This document shows, one piece after another, positions 22,601 to 34,518 of a stretch of 64,000 nucleotides of DNA. Every line of letters starts with the position of its first letter. The first letter of the stretch is position 1. The DNA is from Vanessa cardui (Eukaryota; Arthropoda; Insecta; Lepidoptera; Nymphalidae). Location: assembly GCF_905220365.1 (NCBI RefSeq), contig NC_061137.1:13420001-13484000 (forward strand), read 5' to 3'. Under the pieces are notes generated by a model, which was given only the letters and a program-made list of their open reading frames with translations, was not told the DNA's origin and searched no databases. Made by a program: the position numbers and the translations under genes.

Positions 22601-22818
22601 CTTAATTTGTATTTATAATTGATCTCGTGCTCGGCGGTGATGAAAAACATCGTGAGGAGCAAGTGTCTAATTTCATTGAAATTCTGCCACGTGTGTATTT
22701 CACCAACCTGCATTGGAACAGCGTGGTGGAACTGTTCCAAACCCTCTCCTTAATGGAAGAGGAGGCCTTATATCAGCAGTGGGAAATGTACAGGCTGTTA
22801 CTTTACTTTACTTTTACA
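22472..22818 (+). mobile_element. SINE-A with expanded internal TA array
   Basis: Full plus-strand copy (gagctgagattgcccagtgg ... ctgttactttactttactt). It is longer than other copies because of a TA microsatellite right after the tRNA-derived head. Confidence 0.88.
22549..22597. repeat. (TA)n microsatellite inside SINE-A
   Basis: About 24 TA units between caccac and tgtgcttaatttg. At the same internal site the copies at 6796 and 45363 have only 3-5 units, so the array grew within the SINE. Confidence 0.95.
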
Positions 22819-22898
22819 CAATGCAATTGTTTAGCTGCTATTACTTGTTCTTTATTGAAAACTTATTGATGAATTGAACTTGCAATAATTTAATTAAG

Positions 22899-23190
22899 CT
22901 AGTAGTCTCCCGCGGCTTCTATCGTGTTTTAGAGTATTGGTTGTCATATTTTAAACAAAAAAGTAGTCTGTGTCCTTTTTCGAAGTATTTCATATAAATA
23001 TATTTGGGGGATAAAGTAAGGGATCGTAGTAGGTCCAATCTTTTATTTCAATTCAATCAGTCGAAAATCGAAGAAGATTTACACAAATTATATTAAGAAT
23101 AATCAATGCATAGGTCTTAACTTTTCAATAACTCCTCTGTAAGCTACGATGTCATAAACAGACAGACACGCGACACTAATAATACCCCTC
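22899..23190 (-). mobile_element. Hel-G-like element, diverged
   Basis: Starts at CTAG (22899-22902), then tagtctcccgcggcttct and aacaaaaaagtagtctgtgt, with acagacagacacgcgac near the far end. The middle is diverged and the far boundary is uncertain. Confidence 0.55.
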
Positions 23191-24767
23191 TTCTTTGTGG
23201 ATTACGAATGAGCGCCAATCGTGAGATGAAATTAACATTACTGACATATATTGAATTTCACAGCGAAGGGCCGGCTCGAGTGTGTCATTGCCACACACAT
23301 TTATTACGAGTAGAAATGTGACCGACATTAAACCATTCAATTTTCATATTAACTTGTGATTTCTTAACTTCACCGTATAATCAAGAGATTGTGAGGAAGT
23401 TTTGCCACTCGTGCTTCCTCCGGCTTGAGATGCCGTCAGAGATACAAACCGTTTTTATGTTCAATGTATTTAATATAAACAAAAACAAATTGTCAATGAT
23501 GAAATATTTTATACTTATTTAGTATAAGTGAATCTTGTCTTCTTGATATTTTTGCTGATAGTATTCTTTGGTTACTGAGACACAGGCCTTAGAAGAATAT
23601 ACCCAATATCAAAATTCTATGGATTTCGGTGCTATCCGAGGCACTGGGGAATCACTCCGCTGACACATTTGTTGTTTCACTATTCCGACCATGAATTATA
23701 TACAAGGAATTTTGACTATGCACGCGTATAAATCAAGAACTATAACAATAAGAACAGACTAGGGTTTGCACCGTGATAACTTTGAAACAGAAGTAGTAAA
23801 ACCAGCATTTTTAGCCGACTTCAAAAAGGAGGAGGTTATCAATTCGTCTGTATTTTTTTTTAAATAAATGTAATGAAATTGGTATAGCTCAACTCATCCA
23901 TAAACAAAGTTTTAGAAATAAATATAGTTAAAAAATAAAGAAATAACGAGATACATAAAAATAAACTGGCGGTAACTTTATCGTGTTTTAAAGTCCATTA
24001 AAAAGGGCGTGACCTTAAGGCGTACCAGCTATTAACTAGGAGAGATCATTTGTCTCAATACTTACACATATATAATATACAATATCATGTAGTTTAAGCC
24101 TTAGCTTTACTAAAAGTTAGAATAATTTCAACTCAAAGCAAAGATCGTTATCGAATATGGAGACATTACACTTGCTAATTAAACTGCCCTACCTCTTTGG
24201 AAAGTAATACTTATTACTGGAGATTACTGATGAGGATTGTGTTGGTCGGCCAGCAAACATTGCACTACTTTAACACCGTATAATGACATAATGACAACGA
24301 CACAATGCCACTTTTCGTCGCCCGTGAGTAAGCCGAGCGCGTCTCGAAGTAATAAGAGCGACCTTGGAAACTGTATACGTGATGCGGTTTTTATGGGAGA
24401 TCTTAACATCGCCTTGTGAAGGTACTTGGAATTTTACTATAAGTCGATTGGTAAGATGTACATTATCAATCGAAGTTTGAACTGAATATTGAAAAGTTAC
24501 TTATTATTAAGAAGAACCGAAGAACAATAAGTGCCTCGCCCTCCGTTTTTCTCAAGTGTATCGCAAGAACCGCGACATCTAAACAGTTTTCACAAATTAT
24601 GTTATTATGTTGCTGCTATAACAACCGATATGAAATTTATGTACCTACTGTTACCTTGTCAATATTACGGGACCGTTGATACGTCAGCCCTACTCGCATT
24701 TGTTTCAACCTGATAACTAAACATACAGATTGATAAACATAAAAATATCTCCCAAGTCTAATCTAAA
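23191..24767. other. Long spacer
   Basis: Contains a dispersed word at 23818-23860 (gccgacttcaaaaaggagga), shared with about 53068 and 55322, and a GC-richer stretch at 24225-24420 crossed by chance-length frames on both strands. No domain recognised. Confidence 0.35.
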
Positions 24768-24880
24768 TCATAATATTCTTTATTAAGTAGCCTTTTAAAA
24801 ACTAGGTTTGAATGATCACGCTATCATCGGTTCCAAAAATGAAATCTACCTATTATTACCACAAGAAATTTATTACTCAT
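24768..24880 (-). mobile_element. LINE-D 3' end, decayed
   Basis: Traces only: ttctttattaagtagcctttt, atcatcggttccaaaaatga, ccacaagaaa. Confidence 0.4.
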
Positions 24881-25257
24881 CACCACTGTTAAAGTGAAAC
24901 GAATACCATGACCCGGGAAGGATATTGACTTTATAGAGTCGCATTAGGTCATTTTACTTTTCACGTATATTAGGTCGGTTCGATTTATATAACCGGTTGG
25001 AACGAGTTCGGCGAAGCGAATGACTCTGAAAATATTGCTTTCAGAGCGAACTTTAGTGAACGACACTATGAGCGTCATCCATCGTCCCATTGGATCCGAT
25101 GGCGAGATCCATCATTCGATATATATTGCGACCGTCCAGTATAAATTGCCAAACTTACAATATATTGACAAATCATTGACATTAAGAATTTACATTTATT
25201 ATTGTCAATAAAGGCATCAAAATCACAAAAGACTTGGAATATATAGAGTTTACGTTA

Positions 25258-25360
25258 TAGGTGGCAAACGAGCAGGAGGCTCGCATTATGGAAAGTGATT
25301 ACCACCGCCCATGGACATCTGCAACACCGGGGGGCTTGCAGGTGCGTTGCCTTTAAGGAG
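25258..25360 (+). repeat. Dispersed lepidopteran repeat fragment
   Basis: Reads ggtggcaaacgagcaggagg, then accaccgcccatggacatct, then caacaccggggggcttgcag and gcgttgcctttaaggag. I know this combination from many lepidopteran loci. Class unknown; this is the only good copy in the window. Confidence 0.6.
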
Positions 25361-25639
25361 AAGTAGTACAAGGAAGGAACATATAGATCAGTTATACTTA
25401 CTAATATTATAAATATGAAAGCGAGACTGACGTCATTATTTGAGCCGCAGAATTTAATAGACTCCTAATCAGTAGGACAATAAAACCGTCAGTTAAAAGT
25501 GGTATCTTAGAAGATTTAAACATAACTTATTACTAAAAGAAAGAAAAATAAAGAAACAATCTATTAGGTGGTTATTAGAAGTTTCACTTCTGGGCTACGT
25601 TTTCTTCACTGACCACATGTTCTGTGTAGACACCACCTC

Positions 25640-25808
25640 CAAACAAATTATTAGTGGTAAGTTTTATGTAAGCCCATCCTAGTATATAAGATATATAACA
25701 TCTTAGTTCCCAAGGTCAATGCCAATGGTTATAATGTCTCACCATCAATGCTTTGAGAAGTGGTCACCACTCACCATTAGGTGGCAATCACCAATTCACA
25801 TGTGCTAC
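25640..25808 (+). repeat. rep-C 3' part, decayed
   Basis: Keeps aacatcttagttcccaaggt, gtggtcaccactcaccatta and gtggcaatcacc. Confidence 0.6.
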
Positions 25809-26054
25809 ACATTACATAAAAAACTACTTATCTACGCGCGTGTGAATTTCCACTACTTCGACGTAATTAAAAATATTTTTAATTGCATGCTAATAATTAA
25901 TTACGATAAAATAATAAGAATCTATTCGTTTATAATTAAATATTATTATGATAAATTTAATTACATACCTATTTTTTCATCTTACCTATAAGGTTCGCTC
26001 ACAAATTTAACACATGTATTTATATATGTATGTACTCATTATGAAATCTTAATA

Positions 26055-26155
26055 GGATTTAAGTAAGCTGAGTTTCTTTCGGCGGTTCTTCTCAGGTCAG
26101 GATATTTTCTTTTCCGAACCGGTGGTAGTGTTTCAATTGACCATCATTAAGAAAG
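26055..26155 (+). mobile_element. LINE-D-related 3' end (variant)
   Basis: Variant with gctgagtttctttcggcggt, ttttcttttccgaaccggtg and tgaccatcattaagaaagtg. The same variant occurs minus at 49270-49400 and 59380-59490, so LINE-D has at least two lineages here. Confidence 0.65.
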
Positions 26156-26614
26156 TGTAATACTTCTATATTGAATAAAATTATTTGTAGTTATTTGTCT
26201 CATACGTTATACAATAATGAAAGACGAAGCCGCGATCTAGAATATGTATTAATGTCAACGGTTTCAATACCAAAGTTATATGAATTCACAGCGAGACAAA
26301 AGTGTTTCGAAATATTTAATTACAATAATGATGAGTTTAACAATCGTATGATTGTTTTATTTATTTGTGAAGCAAATTTGACATAAATATTACTTCGGAT
26401 TGTAGAACAAAGGCACGGAGCGCACGGAACATAAAAGTGTAGGAAGAAAAGCGAATACAAAATCAAAAGATATTGGAAATTTATGTACGTCAATAATTAA
26501 TCATTAAGTTGCAGTATTTGACGTATTAACAAAGAAACGACTTTTAAAAAAATCTGCTGTATGGGAGTCTCTTTAAATATTTATTTTATTCTTTTTTTAA
26601 TATTCGCTGTTATA
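26156..26614. other. Non-coding, nothing recognised
   Basis: A 71-codon frame (26171-26386, +) has no recognisable feature. Confidence 0.4.
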
Positions 26615-26775
26615 GCGGCAACAGATATACATTAGTTGCGACAATTTCATCTGTTTAACTATCATGGTTCATGAGATACAGCCCGGTAAAAGACGGACGG
26701 ACAAGCAGTGTGCGGGACACCGGAGTCTCAGTAATACGACCCCGTTTCACCCTTTAGGTACGGAACCTTAAAAGA
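26615..26775 (+). repeat. Dispersed repeat with ...TACGGAACC end
   Basis: Reads atcatggttcatgagataca, then gcccggtaaaagacggacgg, then caccctttaggtacggaacc. This word order is familiar from many insect intergenic regions. No coding capacity; element class not assigned. Confidence 0.5.
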
Positions 26776-27244
26776 GGGACCTGTCTTAAACTACTGGGAA
26801 TTTATATTCGCTTTTAATTTTGTATTCGCTTTAATTGCTTTAAAGTCCCGTTAGACTCTATTTGGATAAATTATCCAGAACATCACAACGAGCAAAAATC
26901 GCACCAAATTGGCATTAAAATAATAATAACAACATTCAAAACTCTATAGCACGACAAAATAAAAATACCTCTAAGAGCTTTATTTAATAAAGTATATTTT
27001 GCCTTTTATTTTTAACTGAGTAATCTAACATTGGCAAGGAAGTTTGATTTTCGTTAATCCGAATGAAGTTTCTAATACAGAAAATTTCGGGCACAACGAA
27101 CAGCCCCCAGAGAGGGTAGACCACGCAGGGCATAATGTATTAACTTTAAGTGCTTTTCGGTACACATTTCAAAATACCAGACTCCGAACTGTTATTGAGG
27201 AAATTTCGTCAGAAAAACTCAATTACTTTTATCGGCCCAAGCTA
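26776..27244. other. Spacer with an unexplained open frame
   Basis: An 80-codon frame (27044-27286, +) runs into the LINE-D copy that follows. Its first 65 codons are not repeat-derived as far as I can see, but there is no domain or splice signal. Confidence 0.35.
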
Positions 27245-27392
27245 AAAAGAGTAACTACTGAGTTTCTTGCCGGTTCTTCTCGGTAGAATCTACTTTCCGA
27301 ACCGGTGGTAGCTTCTCTTAATTGTAAAATGACGATTCAAAAGTGCTTGTAAAGCCTACTTGAATAAAGTTTATTTTGATTTTGATTTTAAG
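27245..27392 (+). mobile_element. LINE-D 3' end, well preserved
   Basis: From aaaaagagtaactactgagt through tctactttccgaaccggtgg and aatgacgattcaaaagtgc to the gattttgatttta tail. Confidence 0.88.
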
Positions 27393-28394
27393 GCTTAATC
27401 CTAAAACACCACGATATGCCTCAAATACATACATATTATGTGTTACTATTTCTTAAATATTTACATCTGAATAAATTAAATGATAATTAATTAATGTTTT
27501 GACGTTACAAACTTAGTCATCAAACCCAAAACAAAAAATATTTTATTTTAAACATCTGTATGTTTGTACAGAATTTTCAAAATGGATATTATTATAAATA
27601 TTATTAATAGAATTAATAAACAATGTATTATTATATGTAGATTAAAAGATTAAGACTAAATTAAAAAAAATACTTTTTAGTCTCAAAATCTGATGAGAAT
27701 TTCAAAAGTTGTATCAATTTATTATTATAAAAAAATATAATTTATTAATTTAGTATTAAACTATTTGTTCGATTTTTTTTTTAATCTGTAAACTTCAAAA
27801 TAGCATAAAACAGAATTGTTTTCTTTAACTTATTTAAATTTAGAACATTTTATTACTCTATACATAACACCAATTTAGCGTAGATAGCACCGCGGAGCTT
27901 ACTTGTATTATAATATAATTATTTGTTATATTTAAATAATTTGTAAAGAAGCGACTGCGTAACGCGTTGCGCAAAATCTGGCTCTTAAATAAGTCTGGCT
28001 TAATCTCCTAATAACATCTAAAACATATTACAATTACTATTGGATCGAGTGTAGAATGTTCTTGTAATGAATTTATTAACTTCCTTGTCAATAAAATTGT
28101 TTACTTATTTCATATTAATTTGATTATCCTTAACACTGTTTGATCGAAAATTAACGAACGTCTATTATCTATTAAAATCTTTGATTATATTTGTTTTTTT
28201 TAAGTATTATAGTTTTAATATACACTTATTGCAAAACCTGTACAAAATAGATTAATATATAATCGTTCTTATGAATATTTTTATTATATTATCTAATGTA
28301 TTTTTAGATAGAAAAAATAATAATATATAGAATTTTTCCTTTAATTATTCCTTATTAATATTTTAAATGATTTTGAGTTTAACTCACTATACTG
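27393..28394. other. Upstream AT-rich region
   Basis: Strongly AT-rich sequence before the cuticular gene. No repeat family recognised. Confidence 0.45.
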
Positions 28395-28515
28395 ATCAAC
28401 TGCCGACTACATGGTGTCTCTTCAAATTGTATTTCAACCCATGAAACTTCGTGATACTAGAAATCAACCTGCAATATTCTGCAAGACAATCTTCTAACCA
28501 CTGCGCCATATCAGT
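28395..28515 (-). mobile_element. tRNA-headed SINE remnant upstream of the gene
   Basis: On the minus strand: actgatatggcgcagtggtt (A-box-like), then about 30 bp later caggttgatttctag (B-box-like). It differs from SINE-A and SINE-B, so it is a third tRNA-derived head. It lies about 200 bp upstream of the initiator of the cuticular gene. Confidence 0.5.
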
Positions 28516-28716
28516 AATAATCCTTGACTTTGATATACTCGCCTTTGTTATATGCAACGTTCACGATGAATAACTATTTCAAAGAACAATGCAATTAATT
28601 TTTCATATACACTTCGATACAACCCTCTTAGTTAAGTTCCGTAGCTATTATCCTTGGACGATGAAAAAATGCTCAATATTTTGTACCGTCCACATTCGGT
28701 CTGCGCACGCGCACCG

Positions 28717-28751
28717 TATATAAGCTAGCCGCTGCTTCACCAGGCATCAGT
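28717..28751 (+). promoter_or_regulatory. Core promoter: TATA box plus arthropod initiator
   Basis: TATATAAG lies at 28717-28724 and TCAGT at 28747-28751. Taking the A at 28749 as the start site, the TATA box begins 32 bp upstream, the expected spacing. This predicts a 35-nt 5' leader before the ATG at 28784. Confidence 0.85.
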
Positions 28752-28783
28752 CACTTGTCCAGTGTGATACCAACAACATCAAC

Positions 28784-31700
28784 ATGAAATTCTTGGTAAG
28801 AGCAAATTTTAAATAATAAATTAATATAAAAACTTTTTTTGTAAACATATTGTATTAGTCATATCAATAAAATCCCAATTTTATTGACCAATATATTATT
28901 TTTATAAACTTAAATAGAGCAAATCCTATAAATTATGATTGTGCAATATAATAATTATAAATAGAACGTTTTTCAAACATTAATTAATATGCTATTATTT
29001 CTTTCTTAAAAACATTAATTATGCTCATTTTATAATTAATTAAATGTTTTTCCTCAATTTACGAAAACTAGTAAAAAATGTAGTCAAAACTAGCTCATTA
29101 CGAATATTTAATTAGATCGCTAGTCATTAAAACTCCGGTTAAAATTGATCTTAACTAGAAAATCACCGGTTCTCACACAGCACTAATATTTGCTTATAGC
29201 GCAACGTGCATTTCCCATCATTATAAATAATTTCACATTTTTAAATGCATATAATTTTATTTCTTCTTTTAAATTTAAATTAGGAAATCTTATGAAGCTG
29301 GAAACTGTTCCAAATTCAAAAGTTATGTTATAAATTCTCAAAATTATAAATACAATAACTTTATTAATAATATTTTGCTGTTACTCATAGATAATTAACT
29401 AAGTTCCATTGATTGTTTTTTAATAGCATATTTAAATCATAGATTACAATATGATTCACGTCATTAATGATTACTTACCAAAAGTCTAAGTCTAAACCTA
29501 AAAACAAAAGACTAAAGTTAGAAGCCTTTGTTGTGTAACTCGTAACGAGTCACAAAGGGCAGAACGAAATAAACAATTACAGATCAAGTCCGACAATTGT
29601 ATTGTTCGATGGACATTGCGCCATCCAGGTCTGCACATTGGTCTATAAGTATACATAATTATCGCGGCTATACTACCGCCCCATGACCCAGACTATTGGC
29701 AAATGAAACAGCCCCATTCAAATAGTACTAAGTTTACATAAATGTATTTTACATGACTTTGTATTTTTTAAATGTTGAAAAAGAGTAACTCCTGAGTTTC
29801 TTGCCGGTTCTTCTCGGTAAAATCTACTTTCCGAACCGGTGGTAGCTTCACTTGATTGTAAAATGACGATTCAAAAGTGCTTGTAAAAGCCTACTTGAAT
29901 ACAATTTATTTTGGTTTGATTTGATAATGGCTTGTGTTACATATTTTTGTTTTCATTATAGATCGTAGTCGCCCTTACCATCGCAGCGGTCGCTGCTGAA
30001 GATGCTAAGAAGACCGAGAAGCGCGGTCTTTCCAGCCTCGGCTATGGTCTCGGATCCGGCCTTGGTTACGGTGGACACGGCATCGGTTACGGCGCTGGTT
30101 ATGGTGGTCTTGGCTATGGTGGATACGGCGGATACGGTGGATACGGTAAGAATCTATGATCTTCAGAATATATAGTACTTTATAGAAATTTAAAAGCGTT
30201 TAAAAAGTACCGCAATTAGCACTTAGATTTCATTAAAATTTGAAATAAAACAATCTCGTTGGAACTATTTCTATAGACCATCCGCAGTTGAGTGCAACTT
30301 TAAATTGACCGAAGCCTTTACGTCTCGAGGCGCGAGCGAAGTTCCTTGATAGTTTGGATTCAAAGGTTTAAAGATGATTTCCTTTAAAAGTTTAGTTTTT
30401 GAGTTCTAGTTGAATTTGAAGTTCATTATTTTAATGGATTTTAATGAAAATTAGTCTCTAATGAATTATTTTAAAACGTGTAAATACTAAACGATGCAGT
30501 GAAAATACTTACATTCGAACATAAGTCCTAAGTAAAACTTAAACGCTAATCGCTGTAGTAAACTTAACTCTAAACATGCTTCCTCAAAATCTAACCCCGA
30601 TCCTTAATTTGGTGAAAACCAAGAACTCTAATTAACTGCTAATTAGAAGCAATAACGAATGGAACTTGTTAAATCGAATAAGAGAATTCTCTCAACCGAT
30701 TAAACTTTGAACTGTCGTATAAATTGTGAAGCCCGGGATCGAAGCGAACAAACAAAGGATACGTTTGAGAAACATTAGCGATGCAATAAAACAGCAGTAA
30801 ACCTTGGAATCATTCCAGGAGATTAATAGTGGAGAAAAGCGTACTCAAACGCCCATTATCATTCAGTATAAAGAACGAACACATTCTATGATATATCACT
30901 CATTCGTTCGTGTTAAAATCAATTGTTACTATATTATTATTAATAATTTTGTTCCGACCAATCGGTGTTTTGATTTACTCAAATATGGTTAACATATTGT
31001 ACTAAAATTTAATTCGGAATATTAAGATTCTGCAGTGTCCCCTAACCCTTAATGCATTTCAGTTAATTCTAGTTAGAGAAAGCACCAAGTTTACTGTCCA
31101 ACATAAGTGTCCACTGCAAACGAAAAGCATCTTTATGTAGAGAGTATTAAATAACAGAATAGGTTATTTGCTTAGCAACCCTAAGTCAACGTATCGTCTG
31201 GATATATTACATGAATTTTGCCTTTAATCACCTTTGAATATAATTCATTTGTATAATGGGTGTACCGCAGGGAGACTTATAGGGCCATTTTTATTCAATG
31301 TGTTCATTACAGATACATTGTTAAATATCTCAAAACTAATTATAAAAAAAAAACATTATTTTAAATAAAGATCTTTAGTTTATTTTTATAAAAATAAAAT
31401 TACATTGATAATGATTCAAACAATGAACTTAATTCGCACGTTGATAGATATAATTAACAGGTATACAATTTGAGGCGCTTATCTTGTCGATTGCTATTGC
31501 CAGTGTCACAGGGCATTTAAGAGAACGTGGGAACTTCAAAATCCTTGGCACACAACAAGCCATTGTAATTTCCTTATTGTTGACATCGGCTTTCCTAGCT
31601 GCTGGTTAAAAAATTACCACGTTATATTCATATGAATTTAATTTTGAAAAATTTAAAAATTCATACGAGCCGAGATGGCCCAGTGGTTAGAAGGAAAACA

Positions 31701-33203
31701 TTGCGAGGGAACCTGCATGTGTCTAATTTCATAGAAATTCTGCCACATGTGTATTTCACTAAACCGCATTGGAACAGCATGGAATATGTTCCAAACCTGC
31801 TTCTCAAAGGGAAAGGAGACCATAGCCCAGCAGTGGGAAATTTACAGGCTGTTGTTGTTGTTGTATGTTTATAAGGCAGATATGAATTAATTAATCTTAT
31901 TGTCTGATTAATAAAAATAAAACAAATAAATGATACACGAACTTCACTTGTAATATATGAGAATATCTTAAAAGACAAACTCCTGATTTCATAAGTTTGA
32001 TCAGGAACTAAATAATTCCTTAAAATGTAAACTGGTAATATCTCAAAACGAAAATGATTAGTTTTATTAATCAATATAAACAGATTTTCAGGAACTATAT
32101 CACAAAAAAGGTTTCATACAATTTCAATGTCATTTCAGTTCAAGACCTAAACTCTTATTTTTTTGTATCAAAGAAAAAAAACTCCGTGTAATTATTTTTA
32201 CACTCCATCGATGTATTTTGAAGGAAATAAAAATATTCGTTGAATGGGCGTTTTTTTCGCAGCAAGTCATGCGGCAATAATAGATAGTCACGCGATGTGA
32301 TTTGGGTTTTTTTGTACAAATTATTGGTAACCTTAACATTGAACATTCTTTTTGTAATCAGCCGCGCTCGTTCGATCACTATCGCCTTCTGACTCAATGA
32401 ACTATTAAATATGATTCACAGTACAAACAAGATAAAATAAGTATACCTAAAGTTTCAATGAATACTGACGAGACTCTTTGCTTAGAAAATGCGTGTTTCG
32501 ATTTAAAGCTGAGGGTTCAAGTTAAGATCGGTAAAATACACAAATATCTGCACCAGCGTGATAGGTATCAGTGGAATATGCTCTAAGAATGATCACAATT
32601 ACCATGACAGGTTTTAACCCACCAGTGGTATATTAACGCTAATTCTTCGACGTTTTTAGTTGCGGCACCAGTAGCTGTCAGCAAGGTTTCATACACCACC
32701 TCCCACGGCGGTTACGGCGGTTTGGGCGGATATGGTGGATACGGAGGATATGGGTACGGACACAGCGGTCTTGGCGGATACTCCGGTCTCGGTGGATACT
32801 CCGGTCTTGGTGAGTAAAATTTTAGTTCGAATGTATTATCGCTATTGGTCTTTCAAAGCCACATCACTGAACCGAATTTGAGTAACTTCATTGTATCATC
32901 CAAGCTTGTGTTCCCCGTAAGGACATAGGCTATTTTTTATGGCAAGTAGCTGGTGACCATCTCCTAAAACACGAGCAAAGTCGCGATGATAACTAATTAA
33001 TGTACACACATAAGTTTTAATGGTATATAATATATAACGTTTCGTGTACAGGTGGATACGGAGGCTACAGCGGTGGTCACGGTGGATACTACAGTGCCCC
33101 CATCGTCAGCGGATACGGTGGCTACTCCGGATACTCCGGCTACGGACACGGCATCGGCGGCTACGGCGCTCACGGCGGACTCGGCTACTACGGACATCAT
33201 TAA
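28784..33203 (+). CDS. Secreted glycine/tyrosine-rich cuticular-type protein, four coding exons
   Basis: Coding exons are 28784-28795, 29962-30145, 32660-32809 and 33052-33203, all with GT donors and AG acceptors (gtaag, gtaag, gtgagt; acceptors tatag, tttag, acag). The CDS is 498 nt, giving 165 residues. Intron 1 is phase 0 after MKFL; introns 2 and 3 are phase 1, splitting Val66 and Gly116 codons. An intron after the fourth residue of the signal peptide is common in insect cuticular genes. Residues 1-16 (MKFLIVVALTIAAVAA) form a signal peptide. Residues 17-25 (EDAKKTEKR) are charged and end in a dibasic KR. From 26 on the chain is Gly/Tyr/Leu/His-rich with GYGG and GGYSGLG repeats, broken by APVAVSKVSYTT (about 69-79) and SAPIVSG (130-136). 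There is no Rebers-Riddiford chitin-binding domain. The product is presumably exported by epidermis into cuticle; the glycine-rich cuticular class is inferred from composition and gene structure. Silk or eggshell proteins can look similar. Confidence 0.9.
29740..29928 (+). mobile_element. LINE-D 3' end in intron 1
   Basis: Sense-strand insertion from about gactttgtattttttaaatg to gtttgatttgat, well preserved. It ends only about 33 bp before the exon 2 acceptor, so the polypyrimidine tract and branch point sit in the short remaining stretch or in the LINE tail. Confidence 0.85.
31256..31332 (+). pseudogene. LINE reverse-transcriptase motif remnant in intron 2
   Basis: Translation gives GVPQGDL in one frame and, after a frameshift and stop at 31280-31282, GPFLFNVFITDTLLNIS in another. 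This matches the conserved reverse-transcriptase block GVPQGS(V/I)LGPLLFN(L/V)FIND. Only this block is readable, so it is an old broken copy. Confidence 0.8.
31667..31863 (+). mobile_element. SINE-A with internal deletion, in intron 2
   Basis: The head (gagccgagatggcccagtgg) joins directly to ggaaaacattgcgagggaac. This removes the B box and about 110 bp. The 3' half and GTT tail (gttgttgttgttg) are intact. The break is at a short agaa/ggaa similarity. Confidence 0.9.
32900..32985 (+). mobile_element. Hel-G fragment in intron 3
   Basis: Words gtaaggacataggctatttt and aaaacacgagcaaagtcgcg match the 3' part of Hel-G in the plus orientation. The terminus is missing. Confidence 0.55.
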
Positions 33204-33395
33204 GCCCAGCGCGCCCGTGCAAACAATATGTGTTCATAGATCAAATACTCGAAATTACGTAAGGTCATTGATTTGTACTTTTTAAACTCATTTAGAGAGC
33301 TTACTATGACAATCAATTACGTAGAACTCCGCTCACAAACTAGAGTTATATTTATGTGATACTTTTACAACGATTTTTGATAATTGTACATATGT

Positions 33396-33401
33396 AATAA
33401 A
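33396..33401 (+). terminator. Poly(A) signal of the cuticular gene
   Basis: AATAAA 193 nt after the stop codon, followed by a GT-rich stretch (tttatgtttgattgttatgt) from 33420. This predicts a 3' UTR of roughly 210 nt. Confidence 0.8.
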
Positions 33402-33419
33402 CTTATATATTTACCTAAC

Positions 33420-34518
33420 TTTATGTTTGATTGTTATGTATCCTTCCTCGATTACATGTGACTTTAAACTTACGTAGTCGATTATTACTGAAATCAACTA
33501 TAACAATACTGGTTCTCGATAATTAGTTACCAAAGTTTGAAATGAAAAATAATTTAATTACCTTTTTTAATAACAAAATCATTAATTCACTACAAGCATT
33601 TCGTTCGCTCCGCTACACATAAATTAATTTAATTTCCTTTACTTAAATATTTAAAATGATTTACTTCGTTTTGTTTCGGTAATTTCTTTTAGCAAATTAA
33701 GTGATTATTGGGCAAAATATTTTCTTTGTCATATAGAAATTTAAACCATAGTAACATTTGAAGAATAAAAGTTAATGTGACACTTTCTTGTTCATAATAT
33801 CAGTAGAGAAGTTGCAGCACAGTACCCAATTGTTTCAGGTTATAATCGACTTTCATGTATAAGATATTCTCTTAGGGAAAAACAGCATTTATTATTAAAT
33901 GTAAACACAGGATGTAAACCTTTAGAATATTTACTCGCTCATAGGTAATAAGGGAATTACAATTATTACATTCATACGTCGACATACATTCTTAAGAAAC
34001 GTTAAGATTGATAGAAATATAGATTGCTCAAGCTATTTCGATTTTTAATTGGTGCGTCGAAAGGAAACAATTTACTAGCTAATGTTACACATTTGCACAA
34101 TTTTAGCAAATGAACACTAATTACATGATTATAGTTTGAATGACGTATGTACAGTCAAAATCAGAAAGCCTTCGTCAGTTTTCAAATTTATTCCTTTATC
34201 AAGTCTTAAACTCTTAGTACCTTTTGATTGTAAACTTCGAATCATTGCGACGCAATATGTCATTCTCGATCAGTGAAGCAGATTATCGCTCATACTGAGC
34301 ACACGAAAATAGATCTTAAGGTGACGAACCTTTTCTTACCCCGACTATACAGACAAGCAACAACGCACTAGGATTTACTATATACTGAGTTCAGTTCATT
34401 ATTCAACTTAACAGTTTTTTGCTTTTATCTTATCGCCTTGGCTGAGTATTCTAAATTCGAATTTAATTAACATATGTCTGCAGATAAGTGCACAATAGTA
34501 TATGTATCATACAATATC
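33420..34518. other. Downstream flank, nothing recognised
   Basis: AT-rich unique-looking sequence; no repeat family or exon recognised. Confidence 0.45.

Noticed and set aside
31661..32074. 137-codon minus-strand open frame
   Set aside because: More than a third of it is the reverse strand of the deleted SINE-A, and the rest has no coding character.
33052..33285. Alternative plus-strand frames and a minus-strand Ala/Val-rich frame over exon 4
   Set aside because: They are shadows of the repetitive Gly/Tyr-coding exon; the spliced frame ending at 33203 explains the sequence.
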